DNA of 64,000 nt from Brevibacillus composti (lineage in GTDB: Bacteria; Bacillota; Bacilli; Brevibacillales; Brevibacillaceae): NCBI RefSeq assembly GCF_016406105.1, contig NZ_CP066308.1, positions 3,942,501 to 4,006,500 of the forward strand. Reading direction: 5' to 3'. The notes below the pieces were generated by a model. That model was given only the letters and a program-made list of their open reading frames with translations, was not told the origin of the DNA and did not search any database. Made by a program: the position numbers and the translations under genes. Positions 54,949 to 63,194 of the stretch are shown here, piece after piece (position 1 is the first letter of the stretch; each line of letters begins with the position of its first letter).

Positions 54949-54963
54949 GGTAAGGAACCATAA

Positions 54964-54998
54964 CGAAAAAAACCACCTTTTCCGTACGGAAAAGGTGG
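54964..54998 (-). terminator. secA terminator
   Basis: CCACCTTTTCCGT/ACGGAAAAGGTGG forms a perfect near-loopless palindrome, followed on the minus strand by TTTTTTTCG, about 25 bases after the stop. Confidence 0.85.
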
Positions 54999-55022
54999 GG
55001 AAAGGGACTCGATTGTTTCTGT

Positions 55023-57545
55023 TTATTGACCGCGCTTCATCTGGCGACGGCGCTCTTGCTCCGCAGCCCGGCGCTGCGCACGATTTTTGGGATCGGCGTC
55101 TCCGGATGTCTCGCCGACAGGACGCTCGGATGGACCGGACGTCTGCAGCTGAGACTGGTCCGCCGCCTGGCCGCGGATGACTTCCTGACGCTCCAGGTTT
55201 TGGCTGACCTCCGCTTTCATGATATACATGGCCACTTCCTCCTCGACGGCCGCCACCATCGACTGGAACATCTCGTAGCCTTCGAACTGGTATTCACGCA
55301 GCGGATCGTTTTGACCGTAAGCGCGCAGATGGATACCTTGACGCAGTTGCTCCATCGCATCGATATGATCCATCCATTTGCTGTCTACGGCACGGAGGAC
55401 GACGACTTTCTCAAACTCGCGCATCATCTCGCCAATTTCCGCTTCACGCTGTTTGAACTGCCTGTTTACCTCTTCCTTGAGGAATTCAGCAATCTCCTCG
55501 GCCTCTTTGCCTTTCAACTGGCTGACAGTCAGTGTCTCATCATGCAGGAAGCCGTTGTTGGCCGCTTCGACCAATCCTTCCAGATTCCATTCTTCCGGCA
55601 CTTCTTCTTTGGGGCAGAAGCTCTCTACATGGCGGTCCACCACGCTGTAGATCATCGGCAGGATCACGTCGCTCAGTTCTTCTTTCTCCAAAATGTCACG
55701 GCGCTGTTTGTAGATGACAGCACGCTGCTGGTTCATGACATCGTCGTACTGCAGAACCACTTTCCGGGCATCAAAGTTGGCGCCCTCTACCCGTTTCTGG
55801 GCCGACTCTACTGCACGGGTCACCAGACGGCTTTCGATCGGCATATCTTCTTCCATGCCGAGACGGTCCATCATGTTCATGATGTTGTCTGCTCCGAAAC
55901 GGCGCATCAGCTCATCCTGCATCGACAGGAAGAACTGGGACGAGCCCGGGTCACCCTGACGACCCGCACGACCGCGCAGCTGGTTGTCGATCCGGCGGCT
56001 CTCATGGCGCTCCGTCCCGATGATATGCAGACCGCCGAGATCCGCTACACCCTCGCCGAGCTGAATGTCGGTCCCGCGCCCCGCCATGTTGGTCGCGATA
56101 GTGACAGCTCCGTATTGACCGGCACGGGCGATAATCTCCGCCTCGCGAGCGTGCTGCTTGGCGTTGAGGACGTTGTGCGGAACGCCCTTTTGTTTCAGCA
56201 TGTGGGAGAGCATCTCCGAATTCTCGATGGAGATCGTACCGACCAGGACCGGCTGCCCTTTTTTATGGCGCTCGACAATATCATTCACGACAGCGCGGTA
56301 TTTCGCGGCCTCCGTCTTGAAGACCAAGTCCGGCAGATCCTGACGGATGACAGGCTTGTTCGTCGGGATGACGACGACATCCAGGCCGTAGATTTTCTTG
56401 AACTCTTCTTCTTCCGTCTTGGCGGTCCCCGTCATACCGGAAAGCTTTTGGTACATGCGGAAGTAGTTTTGCAGCGTGATGGTGGCCAGCGTCATGCTCT
56501 CGCTCTGCACGCGCAATCCTTCCTTGGCTTCGATCGCCTGGTGGAGACCTTCGCTGTAGCGGCGTCCCACCATCAGACGGCCGGTAAATTCGTCGACGAT
56601 GACGACCTCGCCATCCTGCACCACGTAGTCCACATCGCGCTTGAACAGAACTTGCGCCTTCAGCGCAGCGTTGATATGGTGGTTCAGGGTCATGTGGGCG
56701 GTATCGTACAGGTTATCGATATTAAAAGCCTGCTCGACCTTGGCTACACCCTCGTCGGTCAAGGTTACAATTTTCAATTTTTCGTCTACCGTATAATCCG
56801 TCTCCTGCACAAGTCGCTTCACAAAATGAGAGCAGATGTAGTATAGCTCTGTCGTCCGATTGGCAGCACCGGAGATAATCAGCGGTGTACGCGCTTCGTC
56901 GATCAGGATGCTGTCCACCTCGTCGATGATGGCGAAGTACAGCGGACGCTGCACCATTTGCTCTTTGTACAGCACCATGTTGTCGCGCAGGTAATCGAAT
57001 CCAAACTCGTTGTTGGTTCCGTAAGTAATGTCGCAGGCATAGGCTTCGCGCTTTTCCTCTGCGGACAGGCCGGACTTGTTCAGACCAACCGAAAGGCCGA
57101 GGAAGTTGTACAGCTTCCCCATGATCGTGGAGTCGCGCTCAGCCAGGTATTCGTTGACTGTGACTACGTGAACCCCTTTGCCTTGCAGGGCATTCAGGTA
57201 AGTAGCGAGCGTGGCGACGAGGGTTTTCCCCTCCCCTGTCTTCATCTCGGCAATGCGTCCTTCCTGCAGGACCATACCGCCGATCAGCTGCACGTCAAAG
57301 TGGCGCATGCCCAGCACCCGCTTGGAGGCTTCGCGGACGACGGCAAACGCTTCATTTAAAATATCGTCCAGCGTCTCGCCCTGCGCCAGACGATTTTTGA
57401 AATCCTCTGTTTTCGCGCGCAGCTGCTCATCAGACAATGCCGCTACTGTCGGTTCCAGCGCGTTGATCTTTTCCACACGCTTGAACATTTTTTTCACTTC
57501 ACGTTCGTTGCTGTCGCCAAAAATCTTTTTAACGAGTCCCAGCAT
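55023..57545 (-). CDS. secA: Preprotein translocase ATPase SecA
   Basis: Motor of the Sec secretion pathway, 840 aa. It has Walker A in [19 protein letters not shown], the DEVD box [17 protein letters not shown], the preprotein-binding domain, [16 protein letters not shown], and helical scaffold/wing segments. The C-terminus ends in a basic tail ([20 protein letters not shown]) directly before a terminator. The usual Cys-rich zinc-binding SEC-C motif (CxCxSGKKYK) is missing. That motif binds SecB or ribosomes in other bacteria. SD AAGGGGTG. The gene follows hpf as in B. subtilis. Confidence 0.98.
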   Translation of the reverse strand: MLGLVKKIFGDSNEREVKKMFKRVEKINALEPTVAALSDEQLRAKTEDFKNRLAQGETLDDILNEAFAVVREASKRVLGMRHFDVQLIGGMVLQEGRIAEMKTGEGKTLVATLATYLNALQGKGVHVVTVNEYLAERDSTIMGKLYNFLGLSVGLNKSGLSAEEKREAYACDITYGTNNEFGFDYLRDNMVLYKEQMVQRPLYFAIIDEVDSILIDEARTPLIISGAANRTTELYYICSHFVKRLVQETDYTVDEKLKIVTLTDEGVAKVEQAFNIDNLYDTAHMTLNHHINAALKAQVLFKRDVDYVVQDGEVVIVDEFTGRLMVGRRYSEGLHQAIEAKEGLRVQSESMTLATITLQNYFRMYQKLSGMTGTAKTEEEEFKKIYGLDVVVIPTNKPVIRQDLPDLVFKTEAAKYRAVVNDIVERHKKGQPVLVGTISIENSEMLSHMLKQKGVPHNVLNAKQHAREAEIIARAGQYGAVTIATNMAGRGTDIQLGEGVADLGGLHIIGTERHESRRIDNQLRGRAGRQGDPGSSQFFLSMQDELMRRFGADNIMNMMDRLGMEEDMPIESRLVTRAVESAQKRVEGANFDARKVVLQYDDVMNQQRAVIYKQRRDILEKEELSDVILPMIYSVVDRHVESFCPKEEVPEEWNLEGLVEAANNGFLHDETLTVSQLKGKEAEEIAEFLKEEVNRQFKQREAEIGEMMREFEKVVVLRAVDSKWMDHIDAMEQLRQGIHLRAYGQNDPLREYQFEGYEMFQSMVAAVEEEVAMYIMKAEVSQNLERQEVIRGQAADQSQLQTSGPSERPVGETSGDADPKNRAQRRAAEQERRRQMKRGQ

Positions 57546-57707
57546 AAGGACACCCCTTTTCTAGTGGCAAAACTACCCCGATTATGAGTACCTTTGTATT
57601 TTCTTGTACACACTTACAGCAGTCCATAGAGGCTTGCAGGGTGTACATCCTATATATGCATCTTCCCTAAAATGATATTTTATCAAATGAGAATAGGAGT
57701 GCACAAG

Positions 57708-57738
57708 TAAAGGGAGTTGCCAGAATAAGCAACTCCCT
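57708..57738 (-). terminator. hpf terminator
   Basis: AGGGAGTTGC/GCAACTCCCT with an eight-base loop; the minus strand continues TTACTTGTG. It is 12 bases after the hpf stop. The rest of the 205-base gap up to secA holds only weak promoter-like sequences. Confidence 0.65.
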
Positions 57739-57750
57739 CATTTCGCTGTC

Positions 57751-58311
57751 TTATTTCGGTTCAATCAATCCGTATCGTCCGTCGTTTCTTCGGTATACGA
57801 CATTGACATCGTTGGTGTCGCTGTTTTGGAAGACAAAGAAGCTGTGGCCCAGCATATCCATTTGCATCACGGCTTCATGGGCATCCATCGGCTTCAGGTT
57901 GAAGCGCTTTGTCCGGACGATGTCGATTTCGATGTCATCGCCGTCTTCCAGGTCTTCTGTCAGTACGGCTACCGGCTGGCGGCCATTCCCTACTGCTCTA
58001 TTGTTGGATTCAATGCGGAGCTTGCGAATCAATTTCGTTTTGTGCTTGCGAATTTGCCTTTCGAGCTTTTCTACCACCAGATCGATGGCGGCGTACATAT
58101 CTTCATGTGTTTCTTCGGCGCGGAGGATCACGCCACTGAGAGGGATGGTTACCTCTATCGTCCCTTCGCCACGGATGACGCTCATCGTGACTTGTACATC
58201 CGCAAGGCTAGAGGATTCGAAATACTTTGCAAGACGGCCCACTTTCTTTTCTACATAATCTCGAAGTGCTGCGGTTACTTGAATGTTTTCTCCACGAATT
58301 TGAAATTTCAT
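57751..58311 (-). CDS. hpf: Ribosome hibernation promoting factor, long form
   Basis: A 186-aa protein that dimerises 70S ribosomes into inactive 100S particles in stationary phase. The N-terminal S30AE domain (1-100: MKFQIRGENIQVTAALRDYV, EKKVGRLAKYFESS) binds the small subunit. The C-terminal dimerisation domain (about 128-186: IVRTKRFNLKPMDAHEAVMQ, MDMLGHSFFVFQNSDT) marks the long form. A sigma-H-type promoter lies 33-59 bases upstream, in agreement with stationary-phase expression of the B. subtilis gene. Confidence 0.96.
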   Translation of the reverse strand: MKFQIRGENIQVTAALRDYVEKKVGRLAKYFESSSLADVQVTMSVIRGEGTIEVTIPLSGVILRAEETHEDMYAAIDLVVEKLERQIRKHKTKLIRKLRIESNNRAVGNGRQPVAVLTEDLEDGDDIEIDIVRTKRFNLKPMDAHEAVMQMDMLGHSFFVFQNSDTNDVNVVYRRNDGRYGLIEPK

Positions 58312-58343
58312 GGTTCCAACCTCCTTCCGTCTTTCCTATTACT

Positions 58344-58370
58344 ATTCCATGCATTTGTAAAAAATCCTCC
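58344..58370 (-). promoter_or_regulatory. Sigma-H promoter of hpf
   Basis: The minus strand has GGAGGATTT (58362-58370), 11 bases, ATGGAAT (58344-58350), a full match to RNAGGAWWW-N11/12-RNNGAAT. B. subtilis hpf (yvyD) is sigma-B and sigma-H dependent; no clear sigma-B site was seen. Confidence 0.65.
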
Positions 58371-58459
58371 TGCCCTCTTCAAAAAACCTTTACAAAACCT
58401 TTACAATTCTACAAATTACGACAAATCCTAGTAAACTCTCCAAGCCCTTTTCTGCCCAC

Positions 58460-58494
58460 GCAAAAATCCCCTGTACGTATTCGGTACAGGGGAT
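58460..58494 (-). terminator. Terminator of the amino-acid ABC genes
   Basis: ATCCCCTGTAC/GTACAGGGGAT with a seven-base loop, followed on the minus strand by TTTTGCG, 30 bases after the permease stop. No ATPase gene comes before it. Confidence 0.75.
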
Positions 58495-58523
58495 CGTTTT
58501 CGTCCAGGGATTTGTTGTCCCGG

Positions 58524-59198
58524 CTAACGGGTCGAATATTTCTTTTCCAGTCCTCTGACGACGACTCGCGACAAAAACAGTGTCAGCACGAGATAGATCG
58601 CGGCTTCCGTCAGATACGGGGGGTACCGCTCAAACGTGCTCTTGGCGACGCTCATCGCCGCGTAGTTCAACTCCGGCGTGGCAATTACCGCCGTGAGGGA
58701 AGAGTCTTTCAACAGCGAGATAAACTCATTGCCAAGCGCCGGCAGCATTCGCGTAAAGGCCTGCGGGATCAGGATCAGGCGCATGGCCATTCCTTTGGTC
58801 ATCCCCAGCGAACGCGCGGCTTCCATCTGCCCTGGATCGATCGACTGAATCCCGGCGCGAAAGATTTCGGCGATATAGGCAGCGGCATTCAGCGACAGGG
58901 CGATCATCCCGGAGTAGATCGCTTCCGGGCTCTTTTGGCCCGGGAAAAATGCCTCCCAAATGGAAGGAATAACGGCAAAATGAATCAACAAGATTTGGAC
59001 CAGCATCGGAGTTCCCCGAAACAGCTCGACGTAAACGGCGCTGGGCCATCGCAGCCACTTTTTGCTGGACATCTTGCCCAGACAAATAAAGAGGCCGAGA
59101 AGGGTTCCTGCAACAGTGGCGATCGCGGTCAGCATGATCGTGTTCAAAAAACCGCGGAAAAACATTTCCCGATAATCGTATACGACACTCCAGTCCAG
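58524..59198 (-). CDS. Amino-acid ABC transporter permease, possible CTG start
   Basis: Membrane permease of the HisM/GlnP type with about five helices and the ABC-coupling motif EAARSLGMTKGMAMRLILIP, QAFTRMLPALGNE. I propose translation from CTG 59198: it lies eight bases after GGGAGG and yields MDWSVVYDYREMFFRGFLNT, the usual length of the N-terminus. The first in-frame ATG is at 59165 (213 aa) but has no good SD. The gene follows the binding-protein gene, with an attenuator-like hairpin in between. No ATP-binding protein gene is adjacent, so it must borrow one encoded elsewhere. Confidence 0.85.
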   Translation of the reverse strand: MDWSVVYDYREMFFRGFLNTIMLTAIATVAGTLLGLFICLGKMSSKKWLRWPSAVYVELFRGTPMLVQILLIHFAVIPSIWEAFFPGQKSPEAIYSGMIALSLNAAAYIAEIFRAGIQSIDPGQMEAARSLGMTKGMAMRLILIPQAFTRMLPALGNEFISLLKDSSLTAVIATPELNYAAMSVAKSTFERYPPYLTEAAIYLVLTLFLSRVVVRGLEKKYSTR

Positions 59199-59235
59199 AG
59201 GTATGCCCTCCCTTCCATGCTGCTAGTCTTAGGTA

Positions 59236-59269
59236 TGAAAAAAACAGGGGTACGCCTGTCGACGTACCC
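59236..59269 (-). terminator. Attenuator-like hairpin between binding protein and permease
   Basis: The minus strand reads CGGGTACG-loop-CGTACCC, then CTGTTTTTTTC. It would stop most transcripts after the binding protein, giving the excess of binding protein over permease usual for ABC importers. Confidence 0.7.
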
Positions 59270-59280
59270 GGCTTCCTCAT

Positions 59281-60075
59281 CTACTCATCCCCGAAGTACT
59301 GCTTGCGAATCTCTTCCAGCTTTCCGTTTTCCTTGATCTTTTTCAAGCCCTCGTTGATTTTGCCCATGATTTCGGAATTCCCTTTTTTCACCATGATGCC
59401 GTAGTTCTCCACTTCAAACGAATCGTCTTTGATGAGCTTGAATTTTTTGTTTTCGATTTTTTTCACGTAATACTGGATGACGCCGTTGTCGCCGACGACT
59501 GCATCTACGCGGCCGTTGAAGAAGTCATCGACAGCAGAAGGCATGTCGTCGTACTCCTTCAGCCCCTCGTAGGTATCGCCAAACGCTTTTTTCACGACCT
59601 CGCCGCCGGTGGTGGCGCCCTGCACGCCGATCTTTTTGCCTTTCAGATCGGCCAATGTGTTCACCGGAGAATCCTCGGCCACGAGAATCAGCTGATTCGC
59701 GACGAAATAGGGTTCAGAAAAGTCATACTTCTCTTTGCGCTTCTCTGTAATTGTAATGGACGAGATCCCAATGTCGACGGTCCCTCTGTCCAGTCCGTCA
59801 AACAGCGGATCCCACCCCGTATTTTTCCACTCGATCTTGAAGCCTGCCGCTTCGGCCACCGCATTCATCACGTCGATGTCATGACCCGTAATTTTCCCAT
59901 CAGCCTCAAGCATTTGGAACGGAGGATAGGCTGCATCGGTACCGACGACATACACTTTTTCCGATGTTCCGCCCCCAGACGCCGCCTGGTTGCCGCCCGA
60001 TCCACAGGCAGATACCAAAAGTCCCACTCCGACGGTCAAAACCAGTGATGTTAACCAATTTTTGCCCATTTTCAT
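59281..60075 (-). CDS. Amino-acid ABC transporter substrate-binding lipoprotein
   Basis: A 264-aa SBP_bac_3 lipoprotein. The signal peptide ends in lipobox VSAC before GSGGNQ. The body has VVGTDAAYPPFQMLEADGKI, GHDIDVMNAVAEAAGF, DIGISSITITEKRKEKYDFS and KKIGVQGATTGGEVVKKAF. The pattern is close to basic amino acid or glutamine binding proteins; exact specificity is uncertain. SD GGGGGA nine bases before the ATG. Upstream is a region with clustered DnaA-box-like sequences. Confidence 0.92.
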   Translation of the reverse strand: MKMGKNWLTSLVLTVGVGLLVSACGSGGNQAASGGGTSEKVYVVGTDAAYPPFQMLEADGKITGHDIDVMNAVAEAAGFKIEWKNTGWDPLFDGLDRGTVDIGISSITITEKRKEKYDFSEPYFVANQLILVAEDSPVNTLADLKGKKIGVQGATTGGEVVKKAFGDTYEGLKEYDDMPSAVDDFFNGRVDAVVGDNGVIQYYVKKIENKKFKLIKDDSFEVENYGIMVKKGNSEIMGKINEGLKKIKENGKLEEIRKQYFGDE

Positions 60076-60126
60076 GTGTTCTTGTCCCCCTTATCTGCAT
60101 CTGTCATGGTTCTTTTTTCCCCAGCC

Positions 60127-60201
60127 CTGTCCACAACGAAATTCCCTGTATTCTGCCTCATCCACAGAATTATCCACATGATCCACAGGGCGTTGTGCAC
60201 A
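60127..60201 (+). promoter_or_regulatory. Cluster of five DnaA-box-like sequences
   Basis: Nine-base sites in one orientation: CTGTCCACA (60127), TCATCCACA (60158), TTATCCACA (60170, perfect TTATNCACA), TGATCCACA (60179) and TTGTGCACA (60193). They occupy the 299-base gap between the ABC binding protein and the motB-like gene. B. subtilis carries similar clusters away from oriC. Confidence 0.6.
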
Positions 60202-60287
60202 AGCGGGGGATAACTTACCCTGCTGTCCCTCTTTCTACCATCACTATGTCAGTCATTGTGAAAAAAGAACAGGGGTTCGCATAAAAA

Positions 60288-60336
60288 AGAAAACGGATTC
60301 CTATCAGATATAGTTCGATCTGATACATCGGAATCC
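60288..60336 (-). terminator. Terminator of the motAB-like operon
   Basis: The stem GGATTCC/GGAATCC plus inner TATCAGAT/ATCTGATA is followed on the minus strand by GTTTTCTTTTTT. It is about 40 bases after the motB-like stop. Confidence 0.75.
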
Positions 60337-60374
60337 TTCTAAAAAAATGATTCATTCACAGAAAATTTTCACCA

Positions 60375-61172
60375 TTAGCTCTTTTCTGCCATTATGACGA
60401 TTTCCACCCGCCGATTCCGCTTCCGGTTTTCCGGATTGGAGTTGTCGACCAGCGGCTTGTACTCGCCCCAGCCGGCAATCGTAAAGCGCGACGCCGGCAG
60501 CGCATAGGCATCCACCATCTCCCGCATGACCGCAATCGCCCGGGCGGAGGAGAGCTCCCAGTTGGAGCGGAACGAACTGTGGGTGATCGGGACGTCATCG
60601 GTATACCCTTCGATGCGGACGCGGTGGGGAAAGCGCTCCAGCACGCCAGCCACGGTCCCTACGACCTGCTTGCCCTGCTCCTGCAGCTCCGCAGACCCGC
60701 TGGCAAACAGGATCGCTTCCGGCAGCCTGACTCTCAGCCCTTCTTCGGTCTCTTCATAATCGATATTCAGCTCTTGCAGCGCAGAGGACAGCTCTGTGCG
60801 CACCGTTTCCATGTCGCGATCGGGCGACTCCTCCGAATCGACAGGAACGGCGGCCCGCGGCACCAGCTCACTTGCGGCTTGCCCGTTCACGGCGCCCTCC
60901 AGCGTCGCCCGGCGCGCTTCCAGCTCATGGACCTGGCGCTGCAGCTCCAGCTTTTTGATCGTGAGCAGGTCGAGACTCTCCTGGACCTCCTGCTGCTGGG
61001 CCTCCTGCTTCGCCTCCGCCTGCTTCACCTCCTGCATCTCGGCTTTCAGCTTGGCGGCGTGGGCGGCCGCGATGATGAGAATGATCACAAAGAGCAGCGT
61101 AAACAGGTCGCTGTAGCTGATCAGCCAGCTTTTCTCCAGCTCCTTCTCGTCGTACAATCGCTCGTCATGCAT
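60375..61172 (-). CDS. MotB-like flagellar stator protein with OmpA domain
   Basis: A 265-aa protein: a short cytoplasmic N-terminus, one transmembrane helix (WLISYSDLFTLLFVIILIIA) with the ion-binding Asp22 in SYSDLF, a long coiled coil (about 45-110), and a C-terminal OmpA peptidoglycan-binding domain (ILFASGSAELQEQGKQVVGT, GYTDDVP, NRKRNRRVEIVIM). It pairs with the MotA-like protein upstream; the start at ATG 61172 overlaps that gene by eight bases. Whether it uses H+ or Na+ cannot be decided by eye. Confidence 0.88.
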   Translation of the reverse strand: MHDERLYDEKELEKSWLISYSDLFTLLFVIILIIAAAHAAKLKAEMQEVKQAEAKQEAQQQEVQESLDLLTIKKLELQRQVHELEARRATLEGAVNGQAASELVPRAAVPVDSEESPDRDMETVRTELSSALQELNIDYEETEEGLRVRLPEAILFASGSAELQEQGKQVVGTVAGVLERFPHRVRIEGYTDDVPITHSSFRSNWELSSARAIAVMREMVDAYALPASRFTIAGWGEYKPLVDNSNPENRKRNRRVEIVIMAEKS

Positions 61173-61977
61173 GGAGATCCTGCCTTTCAATCGTTCCTTT
61201 CATGCTGCCCGGCGCTTTGATCAGGACCAGTTTTTTGTCTCCGGGGAGGAACGAATTCAGTTTTTCAAACAACACACGGGGCGTCTCCATCCGCTGCAAC
61301 CCGATGCATCCCTCGATGTAGAGACGCTTTTCAAACATCTCCTGGTCCACCAGATCCATCAGGCGGTAGTAGCACGGCAGGGCGAACATGTTGGCGAGCA
61401 GCGCCCCGTAGAGTGTCGCCACGACAGCGGCGCTCAGGCTGTAGCCCGTCTGGGTCAAGTCCGACAGCGTCTCCAGCACCCCTGTCATCCCGAGCAGGGT
61501 ACCCACCAGCCCCATTCCCGGCGCAAGCAGGCTGACCAGTCGGAAAAATCCGGCCGCTTGCTGATAACGGTACTGCTCGCCCTTCAGCTCATTTTCCAGA
61601 ATCAAGCGCAGCTCGTCCTCCGGAACGCCCTCGATGGCCAGCAGGCTGCCGCGGCGGACGAAGGAGTCCCGCTCGTTTTGCAGCTCTTTTTCCAGCTCGA
61701 GATACCCCTGCTCTTTTTGCACCAGCGCGTAATAATAAAATCGTTTGATGGTCTCTTCTATGTTCCCCTCGCGCCCGTGAACCAGGAGCCGGGCCAATTT
61801 GCGCACCTCCAGATGCTTTCTTTTGATCGCATAGGAGATGATTACGGACAGCCCGACCAATTCAATCGCGGCGAGGTTTACCAGCTCGGACAGGTTCCCT
61901 TTGAGATAAATCGCGTGTGTAAAGATAAGCACTACCGCTCCGACCAAGAGGAGCGAGCGTCGTTTTGTGGACAACAT
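61165..61977 (-). CDS. MotA/TolQ/ExbB proton-channel family protein, MotA-like
   Basis: A 270-aa membrane protein with two N-terminal helices (LLLVGAVVLIFTHAIYL, LAAIELVGLSVIISYAI), a cytoplasmic domain of about 100 residues, and two C-terminal helices holding PGMGLVGTLLGMTGVLETL and SAAVVATLYGALLANMFALP, the channel motif. Followed by a MotB-like OmpA protein, it is most likely a flagellar stator; nearby flagellar genes agree. ExbB/TolQ identity is the less likely alternative. Confidence 0.88.
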   Translation of the reverse strand: MLSTKRRSLLLVGAVVLIFTHAIYLKGNLSELVNLAAIELVGLSVIISYAIKRKHLEVRKLARLLVHGREGNIEETIKRFYYYALVQKEQGYLELEKELQNERDSFVRRGSLLAIEGVPEDELRLILENELKGEQYRYQQAAGFFRLVSLLAPGMGLVGTLLGMTGVLETLSDLTQTGYSLSAAVVATLYGALLANMFALPCYYRLMDLVDQEMFEKRLYIEGCIGLQRMETPRVLFEKLNSFLPGDKKLVLIKAPGSMKGTIERQDLHA

Positions 61978-62035
61978 CGGTCACCTTCCTGCGTACAATC
62001 TTCTTTTCCATTATCGGAAATGTACAGACTCCATG

Positions 62036-62063
62036 TAATAGCAAAGCTTTGCCAAGCCGATAA
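62036..62063 (+). promoter_or_regulatory. Possible sigma-D promoter of the yjfB-like gene
   Basis: GCCGATAA (62056-62063) matches the sigma-D -10 GCCGATAT at seven of eight. TAAT (62036-62039) stands 16 bases upstream in place of TAAA. It lies 38 bases before the ATG; B. subtilis yjfB is a sigma-D gene. Confidence 0.55.
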
Positions 62064-62101
62064 AAAAGGGAAGGCGAATTTCTGGGAAAGGAGGAACTCT
62101 C

Positions 62102-62305
62102 ATGGACATCAACTCGATCATGGGCGCACAGCTCAGCCAGCTTCAGCATACCGTCAGTCTCAGCATGCTGAAGATGACACAGGCGACACAAGCCGCCGGA
62201 GCGACGGTCATGCTTCAGGAGTTTGCCGAGACGCAGCAAAGCATCCAGCAGGCAGCTCAGGCACCCCATCCGACAGCCGGCAAGGTGATTGATATCAGCG
62301 TTTGA
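62102..62305 (+). CDS. yjfB: YjfB family putative motility protein
   Basis: A 67-aa protein: MDINSIMGAQLSQLQHTVSL, then helical SMLKMTQATQAAGATVMLQE, and a C-terminal HPTAGKVIDISV, the standard YjfB layout. Its exact role in motility is unknown. AAAGGAGGAA lies seven bases before the ATG and a sigma-D-like promoter is upstream. It is the only plus-strand gene in this part and has its own terminator. Confidence 0.88.
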   Translation: MDINSIMGAQLSQLQHTVSLSMLKMTQATQAAGATVMLQEFAETQQSIQQAAQAPHPTAGKVIDISV

Positions 62306-62336
62306 TCCTTCGTCCGCTCTTTCCCAAAAAGCGAGA

Positions 62337-62370
62337 AGCAGGCTGCCAAGCACCGGCAGCCTGCTGTTTT
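62337..62370 (+). terminator. Terminator of the yjfB-like gene
   Basis: A perfect 11-bp stem AGCAGGCTGCC/GGCAGCCTGCT with a seven-base loop, followed by GTTTTCTC; an outer GCGAG/CTCGC can extend it. Confidence 0.75.
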
Positions 62371-62383
62371 CTCGCCTCTTCCT

Positions 62384-62641
62384 TTACTGTTCGTCTCCGC
62401 CCAGCTGTTCGCCTCCGCTCGCCAGCTTGGCGCCCGTCTTTCTCTGACCCCGTCTCTCTTGCAGCCCCTCCAGGCCGAATTCCCGGTAGTTCTTTACCCA
62501 TCTGCGGATATAGGAGCTGCTGATCAGATTCAGTTCGCGGATGACCCTGTTATAGCCCATACCATCCTCCAGATACATTTTCACAGCCTGGAGCTTGAAC
62601 TCTGTGGTGTACTTTTTGAATGTCTGCCCCTTTGCAGGCAT
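62384..62641 (-). CDS. IS3-type transposase OrfA remnant (helix-turn-helix)
   Basis: An 85-aa protein with an OrfA-type HTH: GQTFKKYTTEFKLQAVKMYL, GYNRVIRELNLISSSYIRRW and VKNYREFGLEGLQERRG. SD GGGGAGG precedes the ATG. The C-terminus departs into Gly/Lys-rich sequence, and no OrfB (integrase core) follows; the next base pairs belong to the yjfB terminator. No terminal repeats were found. It is therefore probably a residue of an insertion sequence, or a domesticated DNA-binding protein. Confidence 0.6.
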   Translation of the reverse strand: MPAKGQTFKKYTTEFKLQAVKMYLEDGMGYNRVIRELNLISSSYIRRWVKNYREFGLEGLQERRGQRKTGAKLASGGEQLGGDEQ

Positions 62642-62701
62642 AAAAGTTCCTCCCCGATTGAATGGCTTCCCGGATGCCCTTTTCTCAGGCGAAAAAGGGA
62701 G

Positions 62702-63139
62702 TTATGCGTAAATATTCAGAACCAAACCTTTGATTTCCCCGACGCGCTCAAGTATGCGCAGACCGGGCTCTTGACTCTTTAACACGGCATCTGTCAGTTC
62801 CAGCAGCTTCTGGTCGACTTCCTTGACAATTTTAAACACGCGCGAACGCCCCCTCCGGTTGTAGCCTTGCTGCTCTTCCAACCGAAGGCCATTTTTGACA
62901 GCATCGTCGAGAAGGCTCTTGACCAATGACTTAAACTTGCGCAGGTCCCCGACCGTTCGGGTATCCGCGAGAATTTTTCCTTGGTCTTCGAGGTCCGCGA
63001 TCAGTTTTTGCAGCCGCTCCGCGTTTAATTGATCTCTGCCTCTATTCATCAGTTCCGAAAAAACGACCCGATCTGCCGGCACATCCTGTTTTGCCTTGCG
63101 CTGTTCCACGGATGCCTGTCCGATCCTGTTTACTTCCAT
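62702..63139 (-). CDS. YaaR (DUF327) family protein
   Basis: A helical protein of 145 aa if started at ATG 63139 (MEVNRIGQASVEQRKAKQDV); a TTG at 63175 would add 12 residues and neither has an ideal SD. Family segments are RTVGDLRKFKSLVKSLLDDA, RGRSRVFKIVKEVDQKLLEL and a C-terminal GEIKGLVLNIYA. YaaR proteins are widespread in flagellated Firmicutes and often lie near flagellar genes, as here. Function unknown. Confidence 0.8.
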   Translation of the reverse strand: MEVNRIGQASVEQRKAKQDVPADRVVFSELMNRGRDQLNAERLQKLIADLEDQGKILADTRTVGDLRKFKSLVKSLLDDAVKNGLRLEEQQGYNRRGRSRVFKIVKEVDQKLLELTDAVLKSQEPGLRILERVGEIKGLVLNIYA

Positions 63140-63194
63140 GATTGATCCGTACCTTTCCGTCAGTGTCTCTTTCAAAATGACGAGGGTCTCCCGG

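Noticed and set aside
55026-56846. Plus-strand open frame of about 600 codons opposite secA
   Set aside because: Same shadow effect; secA on the minus strand is certain.
57546-57700. Promoter of secA
   Set aside because: CATAAT with weak upstream hexamers can be found, but nothing good enough to list.
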